From Ancylobacter novellus (lineage in GTDB: Bacteria > Pseudomonadota > Alphaproteobacteria > Rhizobiales > Methylopilaceae): a DNA stretch of 64,000 nucleotides. This document shows positions 43,351 to 53,025 of this stretch, in pieces. The position numbers and the translations under genes are program-made. Within the stretch, counting starts at the first letter, position 1. Each line of letters begins with the position of its first letter. The notes below the pieces were generated by a model. The model was not told where the DNA came from and searched no databases. It saw only the letters and a list, made by a program, of their open reading frames with translations. Where the stretch lies: contig QFPN01000002.1 in the NCBI GenBank assembly GCA_003241695.1, positions 124,001 through 188,000 on the forward strand, written 5' to 3'.

Positions 43351-45588
43351 TCAGGACTTGACCCTGACGTAAGATCCCGGCGCGTCTTCGAGCGCGGGGT
43401 AGGGGCCTTCGCCCGGCGTCCGCGCCGGAACCATGGTCGCGTCCATGGCTGCAAGCCAGGCGCGCCAGTCAGGCCACCATGAGCCCGGACGCTCCTCCGC
43501 GCCGTCGAGCCAGTGCGAGAGTTCGCCTTTCGGCGCTCCCCCGACCCAGTGCTGATACTTCATCTTGGCCGGCGGATTGACCACGCCTGCGATGTGGCCG
43601 GACCCCGCCAGCACGAAGCGCGTCGGTCCGCCGAAGAGCTGCGCGCCCAGAAACACCGACTTCGCCGGAGCGATGTGATCTTCGCGGGTCGCGAGGTGAT
43701 AGACCGGGATCGTCACCTTGCCGAGATCGAGCGTCTCGCCGCCCACCGTCATGCGGCGATGCGCGAGGTCGTTGTTCAGGTAGCAGCCGCGCAGATAGAA
43801 GGAATGGTTCGCGGCCGGCATGCGGGTCGCGTCCGAGTTCCAGTAGAGAAGATCGAACGGGAAGGGCGCCTTGCCGCGCATGTAGTTGTTCACGACATAG
43901 GGCCAGATCATATCGTTCGAGCGGATCATGTTGAAGGCGTTGGCCATGCTCGCGCCTTCGAGGTAGCCGGCCTCGGCCATCTTGGCCTCGACGGCCGCCA
44001 CCTGATCCTCGTCGACGAAGACCTTGAGGTCGCCGCCGTAGGTGAAGTCGACCTGGGTCGTCATCAGAGTTCCTGACGCGATCCGCCGGTCGTTCGTCGC
44101 CGCCATATAGGCGAGCGTGACCGACAGCAGCGTGCCGCCGACGCAGTAGCCGACGGCGTCGACGTCCTCCGTTCCGCAGATCTCGCGCGCGACGTCGGCG
44201 GCCTTCATGATGCCGAGGCGCATGTAGTCGTCGAAGCTCATCCGTGCGTGGCGCGCGTCCGGATTGACCCAGGAGACGCAGAAGACCGTCAAGCCTTGCG
44301 ATACCGCCCAAGCGATCATGCTCTTCTCGGGGGTGAGGTCGAGCACGTAGAACTTGTTGATCCAAGGCGGAACGATGAGGACTGGCCGCGTGCGGACCAT
44401 CTCGGTCGTCGGGGAATACTGGATCAGCTCCATCAACTCGTTGCGGAACACCACCTTGCCGGGCGTAACGGCGAGGTTTCGGCCGACCTCGAAGTTCGAG
44501 CCGTCGGTCTGGCGTATCCGCAGCTCGCCGGCGCCCGCGTCGATGTCCTCGGCGAGCATCCGCATGCCGCGCACGAGGTTCTCGCCCTTCGATGCGATGG
44601 TCTCGCGGATGAGCTCGGGATTGGTGGCGAGGAAGTTCGACGGCGAGACCGCGCCCGAGAGCAGCTTGACGTAGAAGGTCGCCTTATGGCGCGTCGCCGG
44701 GTCGAGGTCTTCGGCCTCCTCGACCATGCGGTCGGCCCAGTTTGACGCGTGCAGATAGGCCTGTTTCAGGAAGTCGAAGAGCGGATGCTCGCTCCACTCG
44801 GGATCCTTGAAACGGTTGTCCCTCGGATCCGGCCTGATGATCGGTTCCGCCGCCTCGCCGGACAGCCGCTTGAGCGTGCCGGTCCAGAGTTCCAGGAACC
44901 CCGTCGCGAAGGAGCGCTGGGCTTCGGCGACCCGCCCCGGATCCTGCATCCAGCGCTCGACCACCTGTCCAAGCGTGCGGGCGATGTCGACGACTTCGGC
45001 GTTGCCGGGGGGGCGGCGCCGACCGTCCTCGCGGGGGCGCATATAGGCGGACATCGCGCGTCCGCCTTCTTCCCAGAGCCGAGCCATGTTGGCGGCGAAG
45101 GCTTCGACCTCGGGCGACACGAAGGAATTTTCGGCGGTGTTGTCCCGTGGCTTGGCCCTCGCCGACGCGGTCTCCGAGACGCGCTCCTCCGCGGTTTTCG
45201 GATTCGCCGTCGCGGCGTCGGGTTTCGTCGCGTCAGGTTTGGAGGCGGTTCTCGATTTCGCCGGCTTGCGCGCCCGCTTCGCGGTGGTCTCCGCCTTTAC
45301 GGGAGCTTCGGGGGCGCCAGTGGACTTCGGCTTGGCCGCGACCTTGGGTTTAGAGGTTCGTTTCGGCTGCTCGTCGACCTTCGGCTTGGATTCGTTCGCC
45401 GTCTGCGCTTTCGCCGAAGGGAGGCGAGGAGACTTCCGCGCGGGGGAGGCAGGAAGCGAGTCCGATTTCTGCGCCGTCGGGGGAGAGCGCAGAGCGGATA
45501 CGGCCGCGCTTGATGGCGCAGTCCCGGCGGTTTCCCGCTCGGCGCTGTCGGCGGCCTTCGGCTGTCGTTTCAGCGCGCTTCGCCCCAT
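43351..45588 (-). CDS. phaC: Class I PHA synthase with long basic N-terminal tail
   Basis: This 745-residue polyhydroxyalkanoate synthase polymerises 3-hydroxyacyl-CoA into storage granules. The catalytic triad is clear: Cys482 in GYCVGGT, Asp637 in REDHIAP and His665 in GSGHIAG. Class I/alphaproteobacterial stretches such as PPWINKFYVLDL and VSWVNPD are present. Residues 1 to about 150 form a Lys/Ala/Pro/Ser/Thr-rich, disordered tail with KPK, KPAK and KSR elements like histone H1 or PhaF tails; typical class I synthases are near 600 residues. GGAGG lies upstream of the ATG at 45588, so the long start is supported. No phaAB or phasin is adjacent. Confidence 0.95.
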   Translation of the reverse strand: MGRSALKRQPKAADSAERETAGTAPSSAAVSALRSPPTAQKSDSLPASPARKSPRLPSAKAQTANESKPKVDEQPKRTSKPKVAAKPKSTGAPEAPVKAETTAKRARKPAKSRTASKPDATKPDAATANPKTAEERVSETASARAKPRDNTAENSFVSPEVEAFAANMARLWEEGGRAMSAYMRPREDGRRRPPGNAEVVDIARTLGQVVERWMQDPGRVAEAQRSFATGFLELWTGTLKRLSGEAAEPIIRPDPRDNRFKDPEWSEHPLFDFLKQAYLHASNWADRMVEEAEDLDPATRHKATFYVKLLSGAVSPSNFLATNPELIRETIASKGENLVRGMRMLAEDIDAGAGELRIRQTDGSNFEVGRNLAVTPGKVVFRNELMELIQYSPTTEMVRTRPVLIVPPWINKFYVLDLTPEKSMIAWAVSQGLTVFCVSWVNPDARHARMSFDDYMRLGIMKAADVAREICGTEDVDAVGYCVGGTLLSVTLAYMAATNDRRIASGTLMTTQVDFTYGGDLKVFVDEDQVAAVEAKMAEAGYLEGASMANAFNMIRSNDMIWPYVVNNYMRGKAPFPFDLLYWNSDATRMPAANHSFYLRGCYLNNDLAHRRMTVGGETLDLGKVTIPVYHLATREDHIAPAKSVFLGAQLFGGPTRFVLAGSGHIAGVVNPPAKMKYQHWVGGAPKGELSHWLDGAEERPGSWWPDWRAWLAAMDATMVPARTPGEGPYPALEDAPGSYVRVKS

Positions 45589-45784
45589 CGGACGCAGCCT
45601 CCCTCAAGGACGCGCCGCGGTTGCGGCCTGTGGACGTCCCGATCGGCCGGTCCGCGGGTTGCTTCATGACGTCTCTCCGTGACAATAGGCGCAACGGGCG
45701 CCGCGCGCCACGGCCGAGCGGTCGGATCCGTCTCGGCAAAAAGACGCCTTTCACGACTTTCTCAGGCCGAGAGCCCGCCGAACG

Positions 45785-46018
45785 ATGACCAGGTTCCGCA
45801 AAGCCGCCGCCGTCGCGGCCGTCGTTTCGGGCTGCGCCATGCTTGCGGCCTGCGGTCCTCATGGCCCCAAGGGCGACCGCGGCCTGCCGCCTCCGCCCGA
45901 GAACCTCGCCTATCCGAGTCTCGCCGTCACGCCGCCGGACGCGCATCGCGCCCTGAAATCCTCCGCCGAGCAGGAGAGGCTCAAGGCGGATCTCCTGGCG
46001 CGCAAGCGGCAGCGCTGA
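45785..46018 (+). CDS. Small lipoprotein
   Basis: The 77-residue protein has a signal peptide with lipobox LAAC (Cys about residue 23), a Gly/Pro-rich linker and a charged helical C-terminus. Rhizobiales genomes often carry a comparable small lipoprotein near lysA/hom-type loci, but I cannot assign a function. A stem at 46057-46086 follows. Confidence 0.7.
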   Translation: MTRFRKAAAVAAVVSGCAMLAACGPHGPKGDRGLPPPPENLAYPSLAVTPPDAHRALKSSAEQERLKADLLARKRQR

Positions 46019-46056
46019 GACGCGCGCCGAGGCCCTCCCCTTCCGCGACGATCGAT

Positions 46057-46086
46057 GCGCCGCCTCGCCTTCCGCGAGGGCGGCGC
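46057..46086 (+). terminator. Possible terminator after the lipoprotein gene
   Basis: GCGCCGCC-TCGC pairs with GCGA-G-GGCGGCGC around CTTCC. Only a weak T-containing tail (GAATTCAATCTTT) follows. Confidence 0.45.
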
Positions 46087-46221
46087 GAATTCAATCTTTC
46101 GTCGAAGAAAGGCCCGCCCGGCTTTGCCCGCAATGTCGCGGTAAGCTAAAGGCTTCAGGATTCAGGCGCGGCCGCACGACAGGCGAACCCTCAAGGCCGC
46201 GCGAGACGATCGATCAGCGCC

Positions 46222-47442
46222 ATGACCACCGAATTCCATTCCGTCCGCCGGCTTCCGCCCTATGTCTTTGAGCAGGTCAACCGCGTGAAGGCGGCCGCTC
46301 GCAAGGCCGGGGCCGACATCATCGACCTCGGCATGGGCAATCCGGACCTTCCGACCCCGGACCACATCAACGCCAAGCTGATCGAGGCGGTCACCAAGCC
46401 GCGCACCAACCGCTATTCGGCCTCGAAGGGCATTCCGGGGCTGCGCCGCGCGCAGGCCGCCTATTACGCCCGCCGCTTCGGCGTGAAGCTCGATCCGGAC
46501 ACGCAGGTCGTCGCGACCCTCGGCTCGAAGGAAGGCTTCGCCAACATGGCGCAGGCCATCACGGCGCCGGGCGACGTCGTGCTCGCGCCGAACCCCAGCT
46601 ACCCCATCCACGCCTTCGGCTTCCTGATGGCGGGCGGCGTCATCCGCAACGTGCCGGCGACGCCGGGGCCGGAATTTTTCCATGCGCTCGAGCGTGCGGT
46701 GATGCATTCGATCCCGAAGCCGATCGCGCTCATCACCTGCTATCCGTCGAACCCGACGGCGGAGGTCGCCGACCTCGACTTCTACAAGGACGTCATCCGC
46801 TTCGCGAAGCAGCATGACCTCTTCGTGCTCTCGGACCTCGCTTATTCCGAGATCTATTTTGACGACAATCCGCCGCCCTCGATCCTGCAGGTTCCGGGCG
46901 CGTTCGACGTCGCGGTCGAGTTTACCTCGCTGTCCAAGACCTACTCGATGCCGGGCTGGCGCGTCGGTTTCGCGGTCGGCAACGAACGCCTGATCTCGGC
47001 GCTGACGCGCGTAAAGTCCTATCTCGACTACGGCGCTTACACGCCAATCCAGATCGCGGCCTCCGCGGCGCTCAACGGACCGGACGACTGCATCGCCGAG
47101 GCGCGCGAGGTCTACAAGAAGCGGCGCGACGTGATGGTCGATTCGTTCGGCCGCGCAGGCTTCACGGTGCCGTCGCCGCGCGCGTCCATGTTCGCCTGGG
47201 CGCCGATCCCGGAGAAGTTCAAGCCGCTCGGCAGCCTGGAATTCTCGAAGCTTCTGGTCGAAAAGGCCTCGGTCGCGGTCGCGCCGGGCATCGGCTTCGG
47301 CGAGCACGGCGACGAGTTCGTGCGCATCGCCCTCGTCGAGAACGAGCACCGCATCCGGCAGGCGGCGCGTTCGATCCGCCGCTTCCTTGAAACCGCGGAC
47401 GAGACGTTGCACAACGTCGTCCCGCTCGCCGCCGCCCGGTAG
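46222..47442 (+). CDS. Class I/II PLP aminotransferase (LL-DAP/alanine aminotransferase-like)
   Basis: This 406-residue fold-type I aminotransferase contains IDLGMGNPDLPTPDHI, YPSNPTAEV (Asn of the N-P-T-A segment), the DLAYSEIYFDD stretch and the PLP-Lys motif SLSKTYSMPGWRVGF. Homologues immediately before hom are annotated as LL-diaminopimelate, alanine or valine-pyruvate aminotransferase. Specificity cannot be read from sequence. It is the first gene of the aminotransferase-hom-glpX-recJ series, all on the + strand. Confidence 0.92.
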   Translation: MTTEFHSVRRLPPYVFEQVNRVKAAARKAGADIIDLGMGNPDLPTPDHINAKLIEAVTKPRTNRYSASKGIPGLRRAQAAYYARRFGVKLDPDTQVVATLGSKEGFANMAQAITAPGDVVLAPNPSYPIHAFGFLMAGGVIRNVPATPGPEFFHALERAVMHSIPKPIALITCYPSNPTAEVADLDFYKDVIRFAKQHDLFVLSDLAYSEIYFDDNPPPSILQVPGAFDVAVEFTSLSKTYSMPGWRVGFAVGNERLISALTRVKSYLDYGAYTPIQIAASAALNGPDDCIAEAREVYKKRRDVMVDSFGRAGFTVPSPRASMFAWAPIPEKFKPLGSLEFSKLLVEKASVAVAPGIGFGEHGDEFVRIALVENEHRIRQAARSIRRFLETADETLHNVVPLAAAR

Positions 47443-47503
47443 CCCGACGCTTTCGGACCGGCGGAAGCGTTCCGCCTGAAGCAATCGCCCGCACGGACGT
47501 GCT

Positions 47504-47634
47504 GCGTGCTTCGAGACGCCATGCGAAGCCCGACGGCTCCGCATGGCTCCTCAGCATGAGGACCGTTCAGCCGTGGCGTTCTCACCCGCCTTCATGCCGA
47601 GGAGCCCGCGTCTAGCGGGCGTCTCGAAGCACGC
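47504..47634. repeat. 131-bp nested palindrome between the aminotransferase gene and hom
   Basis: The outer arms are a perfect 17-bp inverted repeat (GCGTGCTTCGAGACGCC, 47504-47520, and its inverse at 47618-47634). The inner arms match 14 of 15 bases (GGCTCCTCAGCATGA, 47545-47559, with 47592-47606). It would form a long cruciform or RNA hairpin. It looks like a separate class of dispersed element found between Rhizobiales genes. Confidence 0.75.
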
Positions 47635-47661
47635 AGTTCGCTGGTCCAGTCTCTTGGGAGC

Positions 47662-48978
47662 ATGTCGATGACCGAACCCCTCAAGGTCGGCGTGGCCGGT
47701 CTCGGCACGGTCGGATCGTCGGTCGTACGCATCCTGACCGAAAAGGCCGACGCGATCGCCGCGCGCGCCGGGCGTCCGATCAAGGTCACGGCCGTCTCCG
47801 CTCGCGACAAGGGCCGCGACCGCGGGCTGAAGCTCGACGACGTCGCCTGGCACATGGATCCGAGCCAGCTCGCGCGCTCCAACGACGTCGACGTCGTCGT
47901 CGAACTCATCGGCGGGGCCGAGGGCGCGGCGCGCGCCTGCGTCGAGACCGCGCTCGAGCGCAAACGCCCCGTCGTAACCGCCAACAAGGCGCTGCTCGCC
48001 CGCCACGGCGTGGCGCTCGCCCGCGCGGCCGAAGAGGCCGGCGTCCCGATCGGATTCGAGGCGGCGGTCGCTGGCGGCGTGCCGATCGTGAAGACCCTCC
48101 GCGAGGGCCTGACGGGCAACGACGTGAGCCGCGTCTTCGGCATCCTCAACGGGACGTGCAACTACATCCTGACGCGGATGGAGAAGGATCGCCTCGGCTT
48201 CGCCGAGTGTCTCGCCGAGGCGCAGCGGCTCGGCTACGCCGAAGCCGACCCGACCTTCGACATCGGCGGCTACGACGCCGCGCACAAGCTCGCGATCCTC
48301 ACGTCGCTGGCCTTCGGCGTCGAAACCGACGTCGACGGCATCTATGTCGAGGGCATCGCCTCCATCACCCCGCTCGACCTCGAAATGGCCGAAGAGCTCG
48401 GCTACCGGGTCAAGCTTCTCGGCGTCACGACCCGCGGTCCGGGCGGCGTCGAGCAGCGGGTGCATCCCTCCATGCTGCCGCGCGACAGCGCGATCGCCCG
48501 CGTCGACGGCGTGACCAACGCGATCGAGATCGACGGCGACGCTGTGGGCGCGCTGGTGCTCGCCGGCCCCGGCGCGGGCGGCGACGCGACCGCCTCCGCG
48601 GTCATCGCCGACATCGTCGACGTCGCCCGCGGGATTCTGACCCCCGTCTTCGGCGTGCCCGCAGCAAAGCTCGTCCCGCCGACGCGCGCGCCGATGACGA
48701 CCCACGAGGGCGGCTACTACATCCGCCTGTCGGTTATCGACCGCCCCGGCGCGGCCGCGGCGATCGCGACGCGCATGGCGGAGCAGGGGATCTCTTTGCG
48801 CTCGATCGTCCAGCGCGGCAGGGAGCCCGATTTCGATCGCCCGAGCGCGGAGCCGGTCGCGGTCGTCCTAATTACTTACGCGACGAACGAAGCCGCGCTT
48901 CGCAGGGCGCTGGACGCGATCGAGGCCGACGGGCATATCGACGGCGTCCCGCAGGTGATAAGAATCGAGAAACGCTGA
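47662..48978 (+). CDS. hom: Homoserine dehydrogenase
   Basis: This 438-residue enzyme reduces aspartate semialdehyde to homoserine for threonine and methionine synthesis. The N-terminal NAD(P) motif VGVAGLGTVGSSVV, the catalytic-domain stretches FEAAVAGGVPIVKTLREGL and GTCNYILTRM, and a C-terminal ACT domain (YYIRLSVIDRPGAAAAIATR) are present. The ACT domain predicts threonine feedback control. It supplies homoserine for the O-acetylhomoserine route of MetY. Confidence 0.97.
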   Translation: MSMTEPLKVGVAGLGTVGSSVVRILTEKADAIAARAGRPIKVTAVSARDKGRDRGLKLDDVAWHMDPSQLARSNDVDVVVELIGGAEGAARACVETALERKRPVVTANKALLARHGVALARAAEEAGVPIGFEAAVAGGVPIVKTLREGLTGNDVSRVFGILNGTCNYILTRMEKDRLGFAECLAEAQRLGYAEADPTFDIGGYDAAHKLAILTSLAFGVETDVDGIYVEGIASITPLDLEMAEELGYRVKLLGVTTRGPGGVEQRVHPSMLPRDSAIARVDGVTNAIEIDGDAVGALVLAGPGAGGDATASAVIADIVDVARGILTPVFGVPAAKLVPPTRAPMTTHEGGYYIRLSVIDRPGAAAAIATRMAEQGISLRSIVQRGREPDFDRPSAEPVAVVLITYATNEAALRRALDAIEADGHIDGVPQVIRIEKR

Positions 48979-49032
48979 CCGGCGCATCATCGTCCGGTCA
49001 AGACGCGGCGCGTCCGCGGAGGAAACGGTCCA

Positions 49033-50073
49033 ATGGCGAAGAACGCCGCCGTGAAGCGCGCGGTCCCGATGAAGGGGCCTGAGCGCTCCTCCGTGTCGAC
49101 CGGAGAAATCATCGACCGTTCGCTGGCGATCGAGATCGTCCGCGTCACCGAGCGCGCCGCCGTGGCGGCCGCGCGGCTTCGGGGCCGCGGCGACGAGATG
49201 GCGGCCGACCATGCGGCCGTCGACGCCATGCGGCGCGAACTCAACCGGCTCGCCATTCACGGCGAGGTCGTCATCGGCGAAGGCGAGCGCGACCACGCCC
49301 CGATGCTGTTCGTCGGCGAGGAGCTCGGAGACCTCACCGGTCCGCGCGTCGACATCGCGCTCGATCCGCTCGAGGGCGTCACGCTCTGCGCCAAGAGCCA
49401 GCCCAACGCCATCGCGGTCGTCGCCATCGCCGAGCCCGGCACGCTGCTCAAGGCGCCGGACGTCTACATGAACAAGATCGCGATCGGTCCGGGCTATCCC
49501 GCCGATACGGTCCATCTCGACGCCGAACCGTCGCTCAACCTCCGCCGCCTCGCCAAGGCCAAGGGCGTTCCGGTGTCGGAGATCACGGCCTGCATTCTCG
49601 ACCGGCCGCGCCACGCGCGGTTGATCGAGGCCGTGCGCGACGCCGGCTGCTCGATTCGCCTGATCAGCGACGGCGACATCTCCGGCGTGATCGACGCGAC
49701 CAAGCCAGAAGAGACGGGCGTCGACATCTATCTCGGTTCGGGCGGCGCGCCCGAAGGCGTCCTCGCCGCCGCGGCCCTGAAATGCATCGGCGGCTTCATG
49801 CAGGGCCGCCTGGTGCTCGATACGCCGGACGCGCGACGGCGCGCCGCCAATCTCGGGATCACGGATTTCGAGCGTCTCTACGGCGTCGACGACATGGCGC
49901 GCGGCGACGTGCTGTTTGCGGCCACCGGCGTGACCGACGGCGGTCTGCTGGCCGGCGTTCGCTTCGGCCCGAAGGCGGTGTTCACCGAAACGCTCGTGAC
50001 GCGCTCGTCCTCCGGCACGATCCGCCGCATCCAGAGTGAGCACCGGGCGACGGAGAAGTTTCATCTGAAGTGA
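49033..50073 (+). CDS. glpX: Class II fructose-1,6-bisphosphatase
   Basis: The 346-residue GlpX-type phosphatase has the metal motifs GEGERDHAPMLFVGEELG and DIALDPLEGVTLCAK, and the GGAPEGVLAAAALKC stretch. It removes the C1 phosphate of fructose bisphosphate in gluconeogenesis or ribulose pathways. It lies 54 bp after hom and is likely in the same operon. Confidence 0.97.
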   Translation: MAKNAAVKRAVPMKGPERSSVSTGEIIDRSLAIEIVRVTERAAVAAARLRGRGDEMAADHAAVDAMRRELNRLAIHGEVVIGEGERDHAPMLFVGEELGDLTGPRVDIALDPLEGVTLCAKSQPNAIAVVAIAEPGTLLKAPDVYMNKIAIGPGYPADTVHLDAEPSLNLRRLAKAKGVPVSEITACILDRPRHARLIEAVRDAGCSIRLISDGDISGVIDATKPEETGVDIYLGSGGAPEGVLAAAALKCIGGFMQGRLVLDTPDARRRAANLGITDFERLYGVDDMARGDVLFAATGVTDGGLLAGVRFGPKAVFTETLVTRSSSGTIRRIQSEHRATEKFHLK

Positions 50074-50219
50074 GACGGAGGCCGCGGAGGCGCAGCTGGG
50101 CGTCGTCCTGCGGACGGGCCTGCATGATGGTCCACAGCCATCGCGGATGAGCGATCCTCACCGACCCGCGACGGCTCTATGCTCTGCCTCATGATGATTC
50201 GCGCGCGTCTCTCGCGCCC

Positions 50220-52049
50220 ATGAGCGCGGTCGCCTCCATCCTTGCGCCTCCGCCGCGCGCCGAGGGCTTTCTCGGCGTGGAGCGGTCCTTCGGCAACCGC
50301 GTCTGGCGCGATCGGCTCGACGCGCGCGGCCGCGCCTCCGCGGCGGAAATCGCACGCGACCACGGCTTTTCGGATCTGCTCTCTCGCGTCCTTGCGGGCC
50401 GCGGCGTGTCTAGCGCGAACGCGCTCGCGCATCTCAATCCGTCGATCCGCGACCTGATGCCCGATCCGGAGGCGCTGACCGGCATGGCCGCCGCCGCCGC
50501 CCGCATCGCCGACGCCGCGCAGGGGGGCGAACGCGTCGCCGTCTTCGGCGACTACGACGTCGACGGCGCGACCTCCGCGGCTTTGCTCGCCGGCTTCCTC
50601 GGCGAGGCCGGCGCGACCGTCGAGACCTACATTCCCGACCGCATCTTCGAAGGCTACGGCCCGAACGCCGCGGCGATCGACCGGCTGGCGGACGGCGGCG
50701 CGACGCTGCTCGTCACCGTCGACTGCGGCTCGACCAGCCACGAGGCGCTCGCCCACGCCCGCGCACGCGGGCTCGACGCGGTGGTGCTCGATCATCACCA
50801 GATGGGGGCGGAGCTTCCGCCGGCCGCCGCGGTGGTCAATCCGAACCGCCAGGACGACCTGTCCGGTCTCGGCCATCTCGCGGCCTGCGGCGTCGTCTTC
50901 ATGACGGTGGTGGCGGTCAATCGCGAGCTTCGCCGCCGCGGCTTCTGGGCGGCGCGGGGAGGGGAGCCGGACCTGCTCGCGGGGCTCGATCTCGTCGCGC
51001 TCGGCACCGTCGCCGACGTCGTGCCGCTCGTCGGCCTCAACCGCGCCTTCGTGCTGAAGGGGCTGATCGCGATGCGCGCCCGCGGCCGCATCGGGCTCGC
51101 CGCGCTGATGGACGCGAGCCGCCTCGACGGACCGCCTAGCCCGTATCATCTCGGCTATCTGCTCGGGCCCCGCGTGAACGCCGGCGGCCGGATCGGCGAC
51201 GCCGGCCTCGGCTGCCGGCTGATGCTTGCGACCGACGACGTCGAGGCCCGCCGGATCGCCGCCGAGCTCGACCGGCTGAACGGCGAGCGCCAGGCGATCG
51301 AGCGGGCGACGCTCGCCGAGGCCGAAGCCGAGGCGAACGCTGCGCTCGGCCTCGATGGGGAAGGGGCGAGCGTCGCCGTGGTCTCGGGCGCCGGCTGGCA
51401 TCCGGGCGTCGTCGGGCTGGTCGCGGCGCGGCTGAAGGAGCGCTTCCGCCGGCCCGCCTTCGCCGTCGCCATGGGGCCGGACGGCGTCGGCACGGGATCC
51501 GGGCGCTCCGTCCCCGGCGTCGATCTCGGAGCGGCCGTCCGGGCGGCGGTCGAAGAGGGGCTGCTCGTCAAGGGCGGCGGCCACGCGATGGCGGCAGGGG
51601 TCACCATACGCGCGGAAAAACTCGGCGCCTTCCGCGCCTTTCTCGAAGAGCGGCTCGCGACCGCGGTCGCCGCGGCGAGCGGAGACCGCGCGCTCAAGAT
51701 CGACGCCGCGCTGACCGCCGCCGCGGCGACGCCTGCGCTGGTGCGCGAGCTCGACCGCGCCGGGCCATTCGGCGCCGGCGCGCCCGAGCCGGTGCTCGCC
51801 CTCGCGGCCCACACCGTCGCCGCGGCGGACGTGGTGGGGCAGGGCCATCTGCGTCTCAGGCTGCGGGCCGGCGACGGCTCGACGGTCGGAGCGATTGCGT
51901 TCCGGGCGGCCGAAAGCGACCTCGGACGCGCGCTGATGGCGCGGCGGGGCGGGCGCGTGCACGCCGCCGGAGCGCTCGGCGTCGATCGCTGGGGCGGATC
52001 GGAGAAAGCGTCGCTGCGCCTGATCGACGCCGCCGCGGCCGAAGACTGA
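50220..52049 (+). CDS. recJ: Single-stranded-DNA exonuclease RecJ
   Basis: This 609-residue 5'-3' exonuclease belongs to the DHH family. Motifs are FGDYDVDGATSAALL (metal-binding DxD), LVTVDCG, the DHH motif in VVLDHHQM, and the DHHA1 part GGGHAMAAGVTI. The C-terminal OB-like domain is complete. It acts in recombination and repair. It ends the aminotransferase-hom-glpX-recJ series. Confidence 0.97.
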   Translation: MSAVASILAPPPRAEGFLGVERSFGNRVWRDRLDARGRASAAEIARDHGFSDLLSRVLAGRGVSSANALAHLNPSIRDLMPDPEALTGMAAAAARIADAAQGGERVAVFGDYDVDGATSAALLAGFLGEAGATVETYIPDRIFEGYGPNAAAIDRLADGGATLLVTVDCGSTSHEALAHARARGLDAVVLDHHQMGAELPPAAAVVNPNRQDDLSGLGHLAACGVVFMTVVAVNRELRRRGFWAARGGEPDLLAGLDLVALGTVADVVPLVGLNRAFVLKGLIAMRARGRIGLAALMDASRLDGPPSPYHLGYLLGPRVNAGGRIGDAGLGCRLMLATDDVEARRIAAELDRLNGERQAIERATLAEAEAEANAALGLDGEGASVAVVSGAGWHPGVVGLVAARLKERFRRPAFAVAMGPDGVGTGSGRSVPGVDLGAAVRAAVEEGLLVKGGGHAMAAGVTIRAEKLGAFRAFLEERLATAVAAASGDRALKIDAALTAAAATPALVRELDRAGPFGAGAPEPVLALAAHTVAAADVVGQGHLRLRLRAGDGSTVGAIAFRAAESDLGRALMARRGGRVHAAGALGVDRWGGSEKASLRLIDAAAAED

Positions 52050-52182
52050 GGTTTCTCGCTGCGCGCGACTCTTGTTCCGCGATCGGGGGACGCCACGTGT
52101 TTTTCATGATTTTGATGTTTCTGGATCTGCGGACGTCGAGGCGGCGTCCCGCCCGCCGCGATCCCTCGAGCCTGGAAACGCC

Positions 52183-52896
52183 TTGACCGACTTCGCCAGC
52201 CGCCCCCGCGCCGCATCGGACGCGCCGGACAGCGCTTCGACAGGCGGCGCGGACGAGCCGGATCCGCATCCCGGCCCGCCCCACCGCCGCGGTTTCTCCG
52301 AGGTGCTGCGCGGACTGGCCGAAGGCCACAGCGAGCGCGTCAGCGTCGGCTCGATCCTCACGGCTTTCGGCGACCGCGCGTTCGGAGCGCTGCTGCTGAT
52401 CTTCGCGCTGCCCAACGCGCTGCCGATGCCGCCCGGCACGTCGGCGGTGCTCGGCGCCCCGCTCGTCTTCATCGCATTCCAGCTCATGATCGGTCGGCCG
52501 GTGTTGTGGCTCCCCAAGCTCATCACCGAACGTTCGATGAAGCGCGAGGACTTCCGGTCGCTCGCCGGCAAGATCGATCCGTGGGTGCGCAAGCTCGAGC
52601 GCCTGCTCAGACCCCGCTTCCAGCTTCTCACCACGCCTTTCGCCGACCGCCTGACGGGGGCGGCGTGCCTCGTGCTGTCGCTGATTCTCACTCTGCCGAT
52701 CCCCTTCGGGAACATGCCGCCCGCCGTCGCCATCACGGCTTTCGCGCTCGGCATGATCGAGAGCGACGGCGCCGCGATCGGCGTCGGCTGGGCGGCGACG
52801 CTTGGCAGCTTCGTCATCCTCGCGCTGTTCGCAGGCGTCGTGACGGCCGGCCTCGCCTATTTCGGCGGTCCGCTGCTGCGCCTTTTTGGCATGTGA
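52183..52896 (+). CDS. ExoD-family exopolysaccharide-synthesis membrane protein
   Basis: This protein of about 237 residues has the ExoD fold: the N-terminal SVGSILTAFGDRAFGALLLI with LPNALPMPPGTSAVLG, then LILTLPIPFGNMPPA and three to five membrane helices. ExoD homologues affect exopolysaccharide and alkali tolerance in rhizobia; the mechanism is unknown. I use TTG at 52183, with GGAAAC upstream; the frame is open to 52072 with a weakly supported extension. Confidence 0.85.
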   Translation: MTDFASRPRAASDAPDSASTGGADEPDPHPGPPHRRGFSEVLRGLAEGHSERVSVGSILTAFGDRAFGALLLIFALPNALPMPPGTSAVLGAPLVFIAFQLMIGRPVLWLPKLITERSMKREDFRSLAGKIDPWVRKLERLLRPRFQLLTTPFADRLTGAACLVLSLILTLPIPFGNMPPAVAITAFALGMIESDGAAIGVGWAATLGSFVILALFAGVVTAGLAYFGGPLLRLFGM

Positions 52897-52950
52897 ACTC
52901 GCCGGCGCCCGCTTGCGGCGTGCGTCGAACCCCCGTATGAACGCCCGCAC

Positions 52951-53025
52951 GCGCTCTTCGTCTATCGGTTAGGACGCTAGCCTTTCACGCTGGAGAGACG
53001 GGTTCGACTCCCGTAGAGCGCGCCA
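52951..53025 (+). tRNA. tRNA-Glu(TTC)
   Basis: The cloverleaf has a 7-bp acceptor (GCGCTCT/AGAGCGC), anticodon arm CTAGC-CTTTCAC-GCTGG with anticodon TTC, and T-arm ACGGG-TTCGACT-CCCGT. The 3' CCA (53023-53025) is encoded. A hairpin follows at 53030-53055. The accessory genes begin just downstream. Confidence 0.97.
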
